A stretch of DNA of 64,000 bases from the NCBI GenBank assembly GCA_001600615.1, contig BCKK01000002.1:340809-404808 (forward strand), read 5' to 3'. The DNA is from Dioszegia crocea (lineage: Eukaryota; Basidiomycota; Tremellomycetes; Tremellales; Bulleribasidiaceae). The translations under genes and the position numbers were made by a program. The notes beneath the pieces are model-generated. The model searched no databases and was not told the DNA's origin. It saw only the letters and a program-made list of their open reading frames with translations. Below are positions 48,379-59,800 of the stretch, in pieces (within the stretch, counting starts at the first letter, position 1; each line of letters begins with the position of its first letter).

Positions 48379-49247
48379 ATCGTTGACGGGCCGAGCTGAA
48401 TTAAGCTTCAATGAGTCCAAGCTGTTGCCCTGACGCTGCGATGTTTGCTACGTCGACCGCACTGAGCGGTACGGAGCCTGTGGACAGAGGGAGTTCTCGA
48501 TCGGAAGATGACTTGCGGTGGTTCTTATATACCTATCGACATTCAATTAGTTACATACTTTGTGCGGTCCCGAGTCCCGATTCGCTCAACCTCAAATTGT
48601 GCACCCGCTTTGACACAGGGTCAGAGCGGGCAAGATGAAACACACCATGACGAGAGATTTCCGGAAGTGGCTGGTCTTGTTGTTTCAGAACTCGGATTCC
48701 CGGAACTGCCCGATCGGGCTTCGGATCGGGATGAGACGCGACTTGCCTTGACGACCATGTTGCACAGCAACGAGGCATTTGTCCTCACCCCCCTGTACTG
48801 TCAAGTGCCTCAGCATGCCAACCGGTCAACATGGCGACAGCAGTACGTGCCGACCGTCGATGTGTACACGCGCGCTCGAGGCGCCATCTGACATCTATAT
48901 ATAGCGTACGATAACCTAGCAACGGTGCTCCCGCTGTCGTTAGCAACCGAGGTCTGAGCTCACCGCCGCGTGGATACGACTGTCAATGCCAAGGCCTATA
49001 TAGTGCCTGCCTCACAGTCTCACATCTCTTCATCCCTCACCTTAATCTCCATCTTCAACATCCTAACCCTTTCTTCGTCTTCTGACAACGGTCCCGGTGA
49101 CCACATTACCTTCGACTTCGCTACTCACTTCAAGTGATTCTCATCCCACTCACTTTCTATTGAGCTGTGCTCGCATAGTCTTCTACCTCCTTCAACCCTC
49201 ACCATCAACTCGCAGCCGGTCTGCATCATCTCATACTCAGATCAACA
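48379..49247. other. Promoter and C/T-rich leader of the secreted-protein gene
   Basis: About 870 bp. No coding exon is seen. A TATA box (48997-49003) is followed by a C/T-rich leader of about 230 bp, the arrangement of a highly expressed gene. A second TATATATAG-like stretch lies at about 48893. Short frames in 48411-48891 lack motifs. Confidence 0.55.
48997..49003 (+). promoter_or_regulatory. TATA box
   Basis: TATATAG lies 245 bp upstream of the ATG at 49248 and immediately before the pyrimidine-rich leader. Position and sequence fit a TATA element for the secreted-protein gene. Confidence 0.5.
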
Positions 49248-50856
49248 ATGCAGCTCATCGCTCTTTTATCCGTGCTCGGCCTTCTGGTCTCTGCGTCTGT
49301 GCTACCAGCCCACGAAGTAGGTCGCAACTCCTTGCCTCAAGTCATAACCAGCTGACACTATACAGATTCGTCAGGACGACTCCCAACCTGCTGCCCGTGA
49401 CGAAACCGCCCTTTCCCCTCACCCTTCCCTTGACTCCACTCCCGCCCCCCACTCCCACCCACTTCTCTACCGAGCACCTCAGAACTTTGGAGGCAACAGG
49501 TTCGGCGGTGGTCGGTTTGGTCGTCAGGGTGGGAACTTCGGTGGGTTTGGGCAAGGTAGACAGGGCGGGGAGGGTAAAGCAGGTGGTGAGGGCAAGGCAG
49601 GTGGAGAAGGGAAGGCAGGTGGAGAAGGGAAGGCGGGCGGAGAAGGGAAGGCGGGAGGAGAAGGTGCTGCTGGTGGTCAAGGTGCGAATTGGATAGGCGA
49701 AGATGCTGACGATGAAGGTAACAACGGCGGCAACAACGCTGGTAACAATGGTGGCAACAACAACAATGGCGGCAACAACAACGGCGGCAACGCCAACAAC
49801 GCCAACAACGGCGGCAACAATGCTGGCAATGGTGCTGCGGTATGTCTTTCAGTCCCTCTTCGTCAGTCAGTGCTGATCTAGTATTAGGCTGTGAAGGCAG
49901 GCCCCTCAGTCCCCAAGCTGAACGACAAATCTGGACTCAGTGAGTCTCCCTTGTTTGGGTTCGATCTGATACTGTGTTTCCGGCTGACAACGTAGCTCTC
50001 CAAGCTACCAACGTCAACAAAGTTAGCGCCGGTCCCGTCCTTGCCAACCAAGCTCAAAGCGCCGTGTCAGATGGCAACTTCATCAACGTACGTCTTCTCC
50101 ATCATACCTCTTGGTCGTGCTTGAAGATAGTTTGCTGACCTGATAGTTCTGCACCGGCAAAACAGTCACCAACGGCAAGCAGGTCAAGGCAGGCTCCTGC
50201 AACCCCATCCCCATGGGCGACATCCCTTCGACTCAGAACATGGTCTCGGTATTCTTCGAGAACCCGGTTAGTCCCATCCTCATCTGCATCCTCTGTCCCA
50301 GTACTGATCATCAGGCCAACTTTGACAAGATCCCAGCCAAGAAAACCTTCACCATCAAGCTCCGAACTCAGAACATCAACATGGGCTCATTCACCGATCC
50401 TCAGGGCACCTACTACGCCGGTCCACAGCAGCTGAAGAATGGGTAAGTCTGCTCAGTCCTCTGCATCGAGTCACGCTGATCACTTCCAGCAACATCGTCG
50501 GACACGCCCACGTCGTCATTCAGAAGATGGACAGTCTACAGTCGACCGCCGTTCTCAGTCCCAACACCTTTGCGTTCTTCAAGGGGTTCGACTTCGCTGA
50601 TGGTAAGTTAACAGCCGTCAGTGGGTCTGGCAACAGCTGAACAGTACAGTCAATGGCCTATCATCCCTAGATGTCACCAACGGTCTGGCTGCTGGCGCAT
50701 ACAGGATGTGCACAATCATGGGTGAGTGGTCTTGATGCCTGGCTCCAGTGACTCGATCAAGCTGATCCGGTAGCTGCTTCCAACCATCAATCCGTGGCGA
50801 TGCCAGTGGCGCAGAGAGGTGCAGAGAACTCTTGTAACTATTTCACGTGCGAGTAG
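49248..50856 (+). CDS. Secreted Gly/Asn-rich extracellular protein
   Basis: The N-terminal exon (49248-49316) is a signal peptide, MQLIALLSVLGLLVSASVLP. Exon 2 (from 49366) has a Gly/Arg-rich stretch, six GGEGKA-type hexapeptides and a Gly/Asn-rich stretch. The conserved C-terminal domain contains NFCTGKTVTNGKQVKAGSCN, PIPMGDIPSTQNMVSVFFEN, FTIKLRTQNINMGSFTDPQG, YYAGPQQLKNGNIVGHAHVV and MPVAQRGAENSCNYFTC (TAG at 50854). I recall this Cys-containing domain as a widespread secreted basidiomycete family without assigned biochemical function; that is memory, not a search. Seven or so introns. No GPI signal is visible. It is likely a secreted or wall-associated structural or matrix protein; the function is not known. 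Confidence 0.82.
49564..49671 (+). repeat. Six 18-bp coding repeats (GGEGKA)
   Basis: Five GGEGKA units plus one GGEGAA unit are encoded in tandem, 18 bp each, with synonymous differences between copies. An Asn/Gly low-complexity stretch follows to about 49840. Copy number is likely polymorphic between strains. Confidence 0.92.
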
Positions 50857-52091
50857 ATCTAGGTAGATAGTAGCCACTAGATATCTACTGCGCGATGATC
50901 GATCAGGCCGGTCCCCGATGCACCCAGATGTCTTGCATGCAGCCTGAAGATGAAATGAAACGGCGGCCGCCACATGACGCGACTCACTTATCGAAAGCCC
51001 TGAAACCGTGCCTGAAACGCGTTTAGTTTCATCTGTCACGCTGGGGAAGACGCGTCGAGCGTTACATCCCTGAAATTTTCACCGCCGAGTCCGCGCCGAG
51101 CAGAGCAATGCAGGCGACCGATCCTCTTCCAAGGTGCGAGAAGAGAGCAGCTCGACGGCATATTATATAGCAGCCGATCATCGTGTGAGATGCCGATAGG
51201 GATCTAGCTTCTCAAGCTTAAAAGTTGGAGGCGCAGTGTGGAGAGGCGTCATCAGCCGAGCATCTCGTCGCGATTGAAGAAGATTCTTGGAAGATCTACT
51301 GGGCTGAGGCAACACGTCTCTTGTGGCTCTAGGTCTCGAGCTTGTAGCTGGCGGTCCATGCATTGTACATCGCGCAACGATATCTGCTTGTCTGTCTGAA
51401 TAATAGATCAGGCACCCGCTGTACACTCACCCGCTACACTCCATTTTTTAAGCTTTGCCCGCGCAGCTTTGTAAGCGGACGCGTCTGTCGCCACCCACTC
51501 ATCCTTATCCATCATCTCCTCTCCTCTTCTTCCGCAAACCTTCATATATCCCGCCGGTATACTCGCTGGTCGATAAGCGAATTCGAACAACCCCTGCCCA
51601 TAAACGGCTGGTCCAACCTGCGCCCGCCCAGACAACACCCTTCCCCAAACATCTCGGATCTTTTGGTGTCTGACCCAGGTCCCTCATTCAAACGCGTCAA
51701 TACTCGCTCAGATCAGCCGCCATTCACCCCACCCCGTGTTCATCGATCCGGTATCGGCCATTGGACACAACAATCCAGCCTTGTCTCACCCTCCTACAAT
51801 CACGGAAGGTCATCCCCAACCCCATCACTCCGTCTTGCCTTAGCTTCAACGGGGCTTGACTATCAACATCGCTGTTGATCGGTACATTCTCTTTGTTTTC
51901 CCCTGTCCCTGATCTTACAAACAACAACAATAATTCACACGATCATATAAAGAGTCGATCTCTTCACACTCCCACAGTATCTCAGCACGTACATCGCCCC
52001 ATACATCTCCGCTTTTCACATCCCCTCTCCAACAGTACATCTGTGTATAGCCCCAATCCCCACTCGACCTTGTCACTATACTTCGGACACT
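50857..52091. other. 1.2-kb intergenic region with four ACGCGT boxes
   Basis: ACGCGT occurs at 51017-51022, 51050-51055, 51479-51484 and 51692-51697. A TATAAA is at 51946-51951. The segment 51480-52090 is C/T-rich leader-like; its open frames (51363-51878, 51875-52126) show no motif and I treat them as non-coding. No RNA gene seen. Confidence 0.5.
51946..51951 (+). promoter_or_regulatory. TATA box
   Basis: TATAAA lies 141 bp upstream of the ATG at 52092, a normal distance for this genome. If used, transcription would start downstream of the upstream ATG at 51875, so that overlapping open frame would not be in the mRNA. Confidence 0.45.
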
Positions 52092-54191
52092 ATGCCTCTC
52101 CACGAACGCCGACCTCAGCTCCTTAGCCTCAGCATTAAGACGAGCTCGTGAGTGGTCTGTAGCCTCACTGAAAAGTTCCCGAAGCTGATCCCTTAGTGTG
52201 AGCTCCGCTGAGAAAGATGGTGTACGAACACCACTTCGAACACCTCTCCCTACTAGCCCCTTCTCATGGACCCAGATGACGGCGCCTCTCATCATGACCC
52301 CCGACACACCCTACTTCGACATGCCGTCGATGGACAGTATGTTTGGCAAGCCGTTCGCGGGCGGGAAACCTCCTGCCAAGCCTAGTGCCGAGCGGGAATG
52401 GACAGAGGACGAGGATGATTTGCTTTCAAGCGTATGTCGAACTTCATCGCGTCGGCGCACACTACACTAGCTGACAACGCAGTACCTTTCTCGTCCAGCC
52501 ACGTCCCGATCATACCCACCTGGCACTCTACCTCCCTCCGACGTCCTCGACAGCATGACCACCCAAATCCTGTCTCGCCTTACTCGCTCATCCTCTCTCT
52601 CCTCTCTCTCATCCGGCTCATCATCCGACACCGATGTAGACATGGAATCGGAGGATTCTGCCCCATACCCTCAGCCCAAATCGTCTGCATGGCCCCACTC
52701 CTGGGCTGCTACACGTGCCCGGCTCTTCCGGATTGCCCGCCTCGAATCGCGCGAAGCGCTAGGCGGCCACACTCGCAACAACTCAGAGAGCATGGTGCCC
52801 GTCCCCAAAGAGAAGCTCGCTGGGCCGAAAGTGGTCTTTGGCGGAAACGTCCAGCTGGGTAGGACTCAACACAGCATGGATAGCATCCTCGGCGATGAGG
52901 TGCAGACAATTGAGGGAGCCGTCAAGTGAGTTTGTCCGGGATACTAGCGCGAGATTGTTGCTGATTAAGCAGGCTCTCCAGTGCTCTTCAGGATCAAGCC
53001 ATGGCGGGGTCGTCAGTCCTACATTCTACGCAGGATCTCTCTTCTCGTAAGCTGAATCGCTTCGTTAATACTCAACCGTACCCTCGCTGACAATCAGCCG
53101 TGGCATTTGAGTTTGGCCCCTCCGTTTACTTCACCGCGCCATCTCCTGCTCCCGTGACTGCCGGTCCCAGCCTGCCGCTCCCCCGCACCGCCATCAACCG
53201 CAAAGTCCCACCCTCATTCCCTATGTCAAAATCTCTCCCTCGCCCATCCCTCCTCCAGCGCGGTCGCTCATACACTGGTGCCGACCTGGCTCGAGAGCGC
53301 GGACACTCCCGAAACACCTCAACCAGTTCCAATGACACACAGGACGGCGATGATGAGACTGAGATTGGCTCGCGTCTGTCTGTCGGTAATACCCTCCTGA
53401 CCCTACCGCCTACTTCGCGACCTATGGTTCGGCGATCCGCCACCTCCCCCACTGCCTTTGTCTTCCCGTCAGCCTCTGCCATAGCCTCCGCTACACAGTC
53501 GCGACGAGGATCAGTCGAGGCGGATCCCATCACCCCTCTCAACCAGACCAGCTTCCCCCAGTCTGCCTTTGGCCTCGGGAACCGAGTCCTCACTGGTAAC
53601 TCTGATGACTCGGACCTCACNCCCGGGTCCACNCCCGCCATCACACTCACTACCACTTCGCCCACCTCTTCTTCATCGGACAGCTCCACCCCTCGTTTGG
53701 GCGTCTCCTTTGACTTTCCCGCGGTCGAGTTTTCCAATCTGAGCATCACCGCTCCCATCCCTCTTGGTTTGGGCTCAACATCGGGTCAGATCCGCCGATC
53801 CACCCGACCCGCTCCCCTCGCTCGCTCCATGTCAGAATCTACCTCGCTTGCAGGTCTTGCGTTCCCCAATCCCGCTCAGCTATCTTCGAGCATCTCCCAC
53901 CCCTCGGGTCTCAACTCGCACTTGGGTCCCACACCCACCATCACTCCCGTCTCTCGCCCATGCCTTTCCATGTCCGTCCTGGATGGCGGTTCGCATGGGT
54001 CCGAGAGCTCGCGCGAGACCAAACGCCAGAGAGCGATGCCGAACGCTGGATCGTCGGCCGCTGTATGCCGCCCAAGACTCAACCCGGGGTTGAAGGTCGT
54101 TGTGCCCACTACTGGTTTAGGGGGCTCGCTCAGTGATGGACTCCGGAGTCCATTCGAGCACAAGGCACCGAGTGGGAGTGTGAAAATTTGA
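52092..54191 (+). CDS. Uncharacterised Ser/Pro-rich protein
   Basis: Five exons (52092-52147, 52197-52431, 52483-52925, 52973-53046, 53098-54191) join in frame to 633 residues. I recognise no domain. Notable blocks are TPLRTPLPTSPFSWTQMTAP and PDTPYFDMPSMDSMFGKPFA near the N-terminus, REWTEDEDDLLSSYLSR, and SWAATRARLFRIARLESREA (probably helical). KVVFGGNVQLGRTQHSMDSI follows, then a long Ser/Thr/Pro-rich C-terminal half with many SP/TP and RRxS sites. It looks like a phospho-regulated protein. Two undetermined bases (N) at 53621 and 53633 fall in the last exon in the repetitive CACNCCCG context, leaving two residues uncertain but the frame intact. The upstream region has four ACGCGT boxes. 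Confidence 0.78.
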
Positions 54192-54954
54192 ACTGGCTTC
54201 TTATGAACTTGTGGTCACTTATAGTCTTGTAGGGAGTCATCTTTGTTTGTGAAAAACTTTCGTTATATATCTGTGCTCAATCTATATACGGTTTTGTAGT
54301 CGTTGCTCTCCGGATGTATGGGTTGTAACCAGCCGTCTAGCCAGGGATTAGACTCATCTCCGCGGAGGACCGTCGGTACCCCAAGTATGTGCAGTACAGG
54401 ACCCGGCTTGAAATGGCGGACCTGCCACACTTGCAAATTGCCGTAAGCGGCGTTTCAGATTGTCCGACAGCTTGTCGACAGCATAGCGGATCAGATCATG
54501 CAGATCCTCGTACCATAGGTACTTCGGCTAGCGCTGGAAGCTCATGATTGATAGCTGTATCGAGCCAAAGGCCGGTAATTTTCGCAGCGCCTGCGCCTCG
54601 AATGCCTTTTTCAGTCGTCCCAAACCATACTATCCGATGGCATTGACCCGACGATTGATCTGTATGTGTGAGTCTGTCTTGCAGAAGGCAATAATCTGAG
54701 GTGTGTCTCGAGCTGTATTATCGCACAGGATGGATACTGAAGACTCACTGATTCGGCCTTCCACTGATATGTCGCGTTGCAGCAAGTTGAGCGGACACAC
54801 ACACACTGTCCCCATTTGCCGTAACTAGGTTCAGGGGTTGGGGATGCCTCTCTACATAATCACTTCTAGATCCCTTGTCATACCCAGACCACACTTCTCA
54901 CCCGGTTCTCATACCACAGGTCACTCAACAGTCCACCCAGAAACTTTTCTGGCC
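54192..54954. other. Intergenic region upstream of the F-box gene
   Basis: About 760 bp: 3' UTR with T-rich and TATATA stretches near 54260-54290, then sequence without motifs. Short frames at 54611-54815 (minus) and 54838-54954 (plus) are not supported, except that the latter is in frame with the F-box start at 54955 and could extend it. Confidence 0.45.
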
Positions 54955-56526
54955 ATGAAGCAGAATGTGAGTTATGTAATGCCTTGCTCTGATCGATTCC
55001 GAAGTCCAGTACTGACCAGCTAGAAACGGAACTCCAAGAAGAGACCAGGTCGAGTCTCCACTTGCAGTGAAGCTCCAAGCTCTCAGAGGGCTTTGGTCAG
55101 TTCTTCCAAGAGCGAAGTGAGTGGTTTCCCTCCTTTACTGGGTCGTTGCTGAAAATGAGTAGTTTCATCCCCCACCTCATCAACCAACTTCGATTCTTCA
55201 CATCATCCCTTCCTCTATGAGCCTCACCCCTGCAAACGATCCCCACACCCCACCCGGACCTAAAATCCTAGAAGCACTCCCCGAAGAGATGATCCTCCTC
55301 GTCCTAGACGTCCTCGCCGAGTCAGGCAGCCTCCAAACCCTTGCCAACCTCGCCAGGACCTGCAAACTACTCCACAACCTTACCCTGTCTTTCATCTACC
55401 GAGATATACATCTCAGCTCGGTGGAGTCATACGAGGCTTTGCTGCGGGCTCTCGGTACTCCCACTAGCAAGGCCAGTCTAGTTGATGTAGTGGGACCAGA
55501 CTACAATTGGCGAAGGAAGAGGAATGAGTCGGGCGTGACGACGAAAGGGAGTCGGTTGGTCGCATACTTCCAAATGACGAAATCGATCACGCTAGGCGCA
55601 TTCCCATCGGAATCCTACGACTGGCGCCTCACGCATGCGCTCACCACCTGCCACGTACTACCCGTCAAGACACTCTTCCCGCACGCCAAACTCCTTCGTA
55701 TCGCCATCTTGCCCAATCAGTCCCGCGAGAGCTTGGCTCCCGCCGCCTATCCTTCTGGGCCCACTCAGCGGACCGAGAGCCAGGATACGCTTCCACTTCT
55801 GGCCCGATTCTGCCGACCGGACCACATCTGCCTGGTGAAGCACTGGCACGACACGGGCGAAAACAAGTACCAGGAGCAGATCACCCGCCATCTTTCGGCC
55901 GGTACGTGGGACACTCCCATCCCCACGCTTAGCCTACATGGCCAGCTATTCCCGTACACCTCTTTGCAGCTATACCTGCTCGCCTACGAACCCAGCGCTA
56001 GGCGTGAGCTCCAATCCTTCCGCCAAGTTCAGCTTCACCTGTCAAGTGAATTCGGCCCACAAAACAGGCAGGCAGACATTGCTACTTTCGAGGATAGGCA
56101 GCAATGGGCATCATCTGCATATTTGGCGCTGTCCCAATTCCCGGTCCGCGCTACCGGCGTCTCTTCTCTCCCGCGCTATGTCTTCAATATCCAGCCTGTC
56201 GAACGTGATTACTATCTCATCCCCCTTTGTTACGGCTCGCGCGAGGAGCAACCTATGGTCAACGAGGACGACATTCTAAGCTTGTTGGAGGAGGAGCAAG
56301 GTTCAGCCAGGAGCCTGGGACGGAGCCTGGGACCGACAAGGAGAGATGCATCGGGGCTGGTGCGACTCAAGGGCGTATCGGTTAGGATGGGGCTTGAGCA
56401 GGTCGAGCGTCCATGCGACAAGGTAAGCAACCCTCCTGATTTGTATATGAGCCCAAGCTGAACCTGCAGATCTCCCTTTCTGACTCAGACGATATATTGG
56501 AACAAGAGAGGCACTGTTGGCTCTAG
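54955..56526 (+). CDS. F-box-like protein
   Basis: Four exons (54955-54966, 55024-55116, 55163-56422, 56470-56526) encode 473 residues. The first exon has only four codons (MKQN). An F-box-like motif is visible at ILEALPEEMILLVLDVLAES...LANLARTCKLLHNLTLSFIY (about 55265-55400), which in the family binds Skp1 in SCF ubiquitin ligases. The rest has no leucine-rich or WD repeats that I can see: YFQMTKSITLGAFPSESYDW, LLARFCRPDHICLVKHWHDT and FQLRQ-like stretches. It ends DDILEQERHCWL (TAG at 56524). The three 5' exons keep one open frame into the ATG at 55217; if they are not used, translation would start at 55217 just before the F-box. The substrate is unknown. Confidence 0.72.
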
Positions 56527-56697
56527 ACACGAGGTGGTGGGGGTACATAATTGAAACCATGAACGCCTAGTAATCTGTCTGATTGACTCGGCTGTCGCGT
56601 CTTCGTTCAGCGCAGTTGCAGCTTGGTCGGAGCGTTCGACACAGACCCCGCACTGTAGGCCTAAGATGCAGGTTGAAAGGCCCCCGGAACTTAGTTG

Positions 56698-56708
56698 GAC
56701 GCGCCGCG
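56698..56708. promoter_or_regulatory. GACGCGCCGCG element upstream of POL2
   Basis: The same 11-mer as in the RFC1/ORC2 promoter lies 118 bp before the POL2 ATG. It sits in a CG-rich patch (56698-56721) with further CGCG steps. Inferred cell-cycle (MBF-like) element. Confidence 0.5.
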
Positions 56709-56825
56709 TCGCGTCGATCGCGTTCCTGAATTTTGGTGCGAGGGGTCGTTGCCTGCCTCAACCTCTAGATTTTGCTACTTTCTCTCTTGCTTGTCAGGCT
56801 ACTCTCCCATACCTCACCTCTTAGC

Positions 56826-59800
56826 ATGTCCACGCGAGGCAGTTTCCGTGGTGGTGGCAGAGGTCGTGGTGGACCTTCTTCCCGCGGCTCAAACACCCGC
56901 TTCACCGGCAAGAAGTCTTCTTTCCGGGGCAATTCGGGTCAGAAGTATGGTATCGATTCCAGGTCCGACAAGCCTGGACCTAGCCGGGAGGATGATGGAA
57001 CCGCCGTGATGGAGAGATTCGAAGAGGTCAAGGCGTATGACGAGGTGGACGGCAAGATGGGATTTGATCGCTTTGAGAGTGGTCTAGCAAACGGAGAGGA
57101 ACGTAATGGGTGGTTGGTCAACATGCACCAGGTAGGTCTTCAAGGTCGAGGCCGCATCACCCGACATAGCTGATAATCTAGACACTACTGCAGTCATCAT
57201 CGTGTCCCAACGGCCAGGCCGCCGTTGATTTCTACTTCATCCAGGACAATGGGTCATCGTTCAAGGCGACAATACCATATGAGCCTTACTTCTTCTTGAC
57301 GGTCCGGGTGAGCCTCATTTTATGCAACTCCAACACCAAGCTTAGTGCTGATATACAGGCTGGTACCGAGACTATAGTGGAAGAATGGGCGATCAAGAAA
57401 TTTGAGGGTGTTCTCATCCGTGTAGAGCGGGAAAAGAAATGGGACCTAAGTCTAGTGAGCCTGTCTTTACCGGTCTATCCAGGAGCCCCTGAGCTGATGT
57501 CCAGCCAAATCACCTATTATCAGCACCTCCAATCTTCCTAAAACTCTTCTTCCACAACACGCCCGACCTGCAATCCGTCAAGAGGGAACTCATGCCTATG
57601 GCCAAGACGAATTCAGCCAAATTCACTGCCGTAGACGCTTATGCGGATATCGTTGGCGCAGAGGCGGCCAGAAACGGACATGGCGGTGATGATGGAGATG
57701 GGCAAGCGTGGGGAGCGGAAGACGACGGACGGAAGAGGAGAGACAGGGAGCCGGGAGAGTGTATCATTGACGTGAGGGAGCACGACATCAATTACTATCT
57801 CAGAGTCGCCATCGATTTGGGTGAGTCCAGCATGATGCACTGATTTGGCGAAGCTGACTCCACAGACGTCCGAGTTGGTCTCTGGTATAATGTCAAGTCA
57901 CACCAAGGTGTCTCGAGCCTCACGCGGATAACGACAATCGTCAAGCGTGCCGAGCCGGTGGTAATGGCCTATGATATCGAGACCACAAAGCAGCCCCTCA
58001 AATTCCCCGATCAACAGACAGATCAGATCATGATGATATCCTACATGATCGACGGTCAGGGGTACCTCATCACCAATCGAGAGATCGTTTCGGAGGATAT
58101 TGAGGATTTCGAATACACGCCTACCGCCGAATACCAGGGAGAATTCACAGTCTTCAATGAGGCAGACGAGGTGAGTTTGATGTATTGCCGCTCGTGGCTC
58201 AAGCTGACGGCACAGGCCGCTCTGATCCGTCGGTGGTTCGAGCACATTCGGGAAGCCAAGCCGACGGTGATAGCAACCTACAACGGCGACTCGTTCGATT
58301 TCCCATTCGTCGATATCCGAGCCAAAATTCACGGTATCAGCATGTATGAGGAGACAGGATTCCGCCCAGACAACGAGAACGAGTACAAGGCGCGCTCGAC
58401 AATGCACATGGACTGCTTCAGATGGGTCAAGCGAGACTCGTACCTGCCACAGGGAAGTCAGGGCTTGAAAGCCGTCACAACGGCAAAATTGGGCTACAAT
58501 CCCATCGAGCTGGATCCGGAATTGATGACACCGTGAGTTCCAATTTTCAGAGTGAGCTGACCTCAGATACGCCATCGAACAACCTCAAATCCTCGCTGCA
58601 TACTCGGTCTCAGATGCAGTGGCGACATACTACCTGTACATGAAATATGTCCACCCCTTCATCTTTTCACTCTGCAATATCATCCCTCTCAATCCGGACG
58701 AAGTCCTACGTAAAGGCTCAGGTACTTTGTGCGAGACACTGTTGATGGTAAGTTGTCGGTGATTTACCTCCCCCTTTGCTCTGCTGACAATACAGGTGGA
58801 AGCATATCAAGCACACATCATGATGCCTAACCGGTATGAGGAACCCCACGGCAACACCTTTGAAGGCCACCTGCTAGCGACCGAGACCTACGTCGGAGGT
58901 CACGTCGAAGCATTGGAAGCAGGGGTCTTCCGAAGTGACATCCCCACTCACTTCAAAGTCGAACCCGCCGCCACGCAGCAACTGCTCGATGACCTAGACG
59001 CCGCCCTTCGCTTCTCGCTCCTCGAGGAGGGGAAGATCGCCCTAGATGAGGTGGAGAATTACGACGAGGTCAAGGACGAGATTGCGGCTGCTTTGCAAGT
59101 CATGCTTGACACCCCTAACCGATTCGACACACCCCTCATCTACCATCTCGACGTCGCCGCCATGTATCCCAATATCATGTTGTCAAACCGGTTACAGCCG
59201 GACTCGGTGAAGGATGAAGCTGCTTGCGCAGTCTGCGATTATAATCGCCCGGACAAGGAGTGTGACAGGCGGATGGAGTGGGCGTGGAGAGGAGAATACT
59301 TCCCTGCCAAGAGGGAAGAAGTGAACATGGTCCAGTTCGCGCTGGAGCAGGAGATGTTCCCTCCTCTATGGCCAAATGGGCCTAAGAGGCGCTACGTCGA
59401 TCTCAAAAACGATGAGAAAACCTCGTTAATCACGAAGCGGTTGGGCGACTATTCTCGGAAAGTCTATCGGAAGACGCACGAGACCAAAGTCATCAACAAA
59501 ACCGCCATCATCTGCCAACGGGAAAATTCATTCTATATCGACACCGTCCGGGCGTTCCGAGACCGTCGATACGAGTACAAGGGTCTTCACAAGACCTGGA
59601 AGAAGAATCTCGATAAGGCGTACGACGATGGTGGGGCTTTGCCGGAGGTGGAGGAGGCGAAGAAGATGATCGTATTGTACGATTCGCTTCAGCTGGCGCA
59701 CAAGTGTATCCTAAATTCCTTCTACGGATACGTCATGCGGAAGGGGGCAAGGTGGTACTCTATGGAGATGGCGGGGATCACTTGTCTCACGGGAGCAAGT

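Noticed and set aside
47098..48420. Unspliced 440-residue reading of the minus strand
   Set aside because: Its first part includes translated promoter sequence with the GT repeat (encoding HTHTHTH); the spliced model from 48280 with a canonical 49-nt intron is better.
49564..49671. Regular tandem repeat considered as a CRISPR-like or satellite array
   Set aside because: The units are in-frame coding hexapeptides without spacers in a eukaryotic gene.
49342..49680. 112-residue minus-strand open frame
   Set aside because: It is antisense to the GGEGKA repeat exon of the secreted protein; the open frame is a by-product of the repeat composition.
51363..51878. 171-codon plus-strand open frame upstream of the Ser/Pro-rich gene
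   Set aside because: C/T-rich leader composition, no motif, no splice-consistent link to the downstream exons, and it lies mostly upstream of the likely TATA box.
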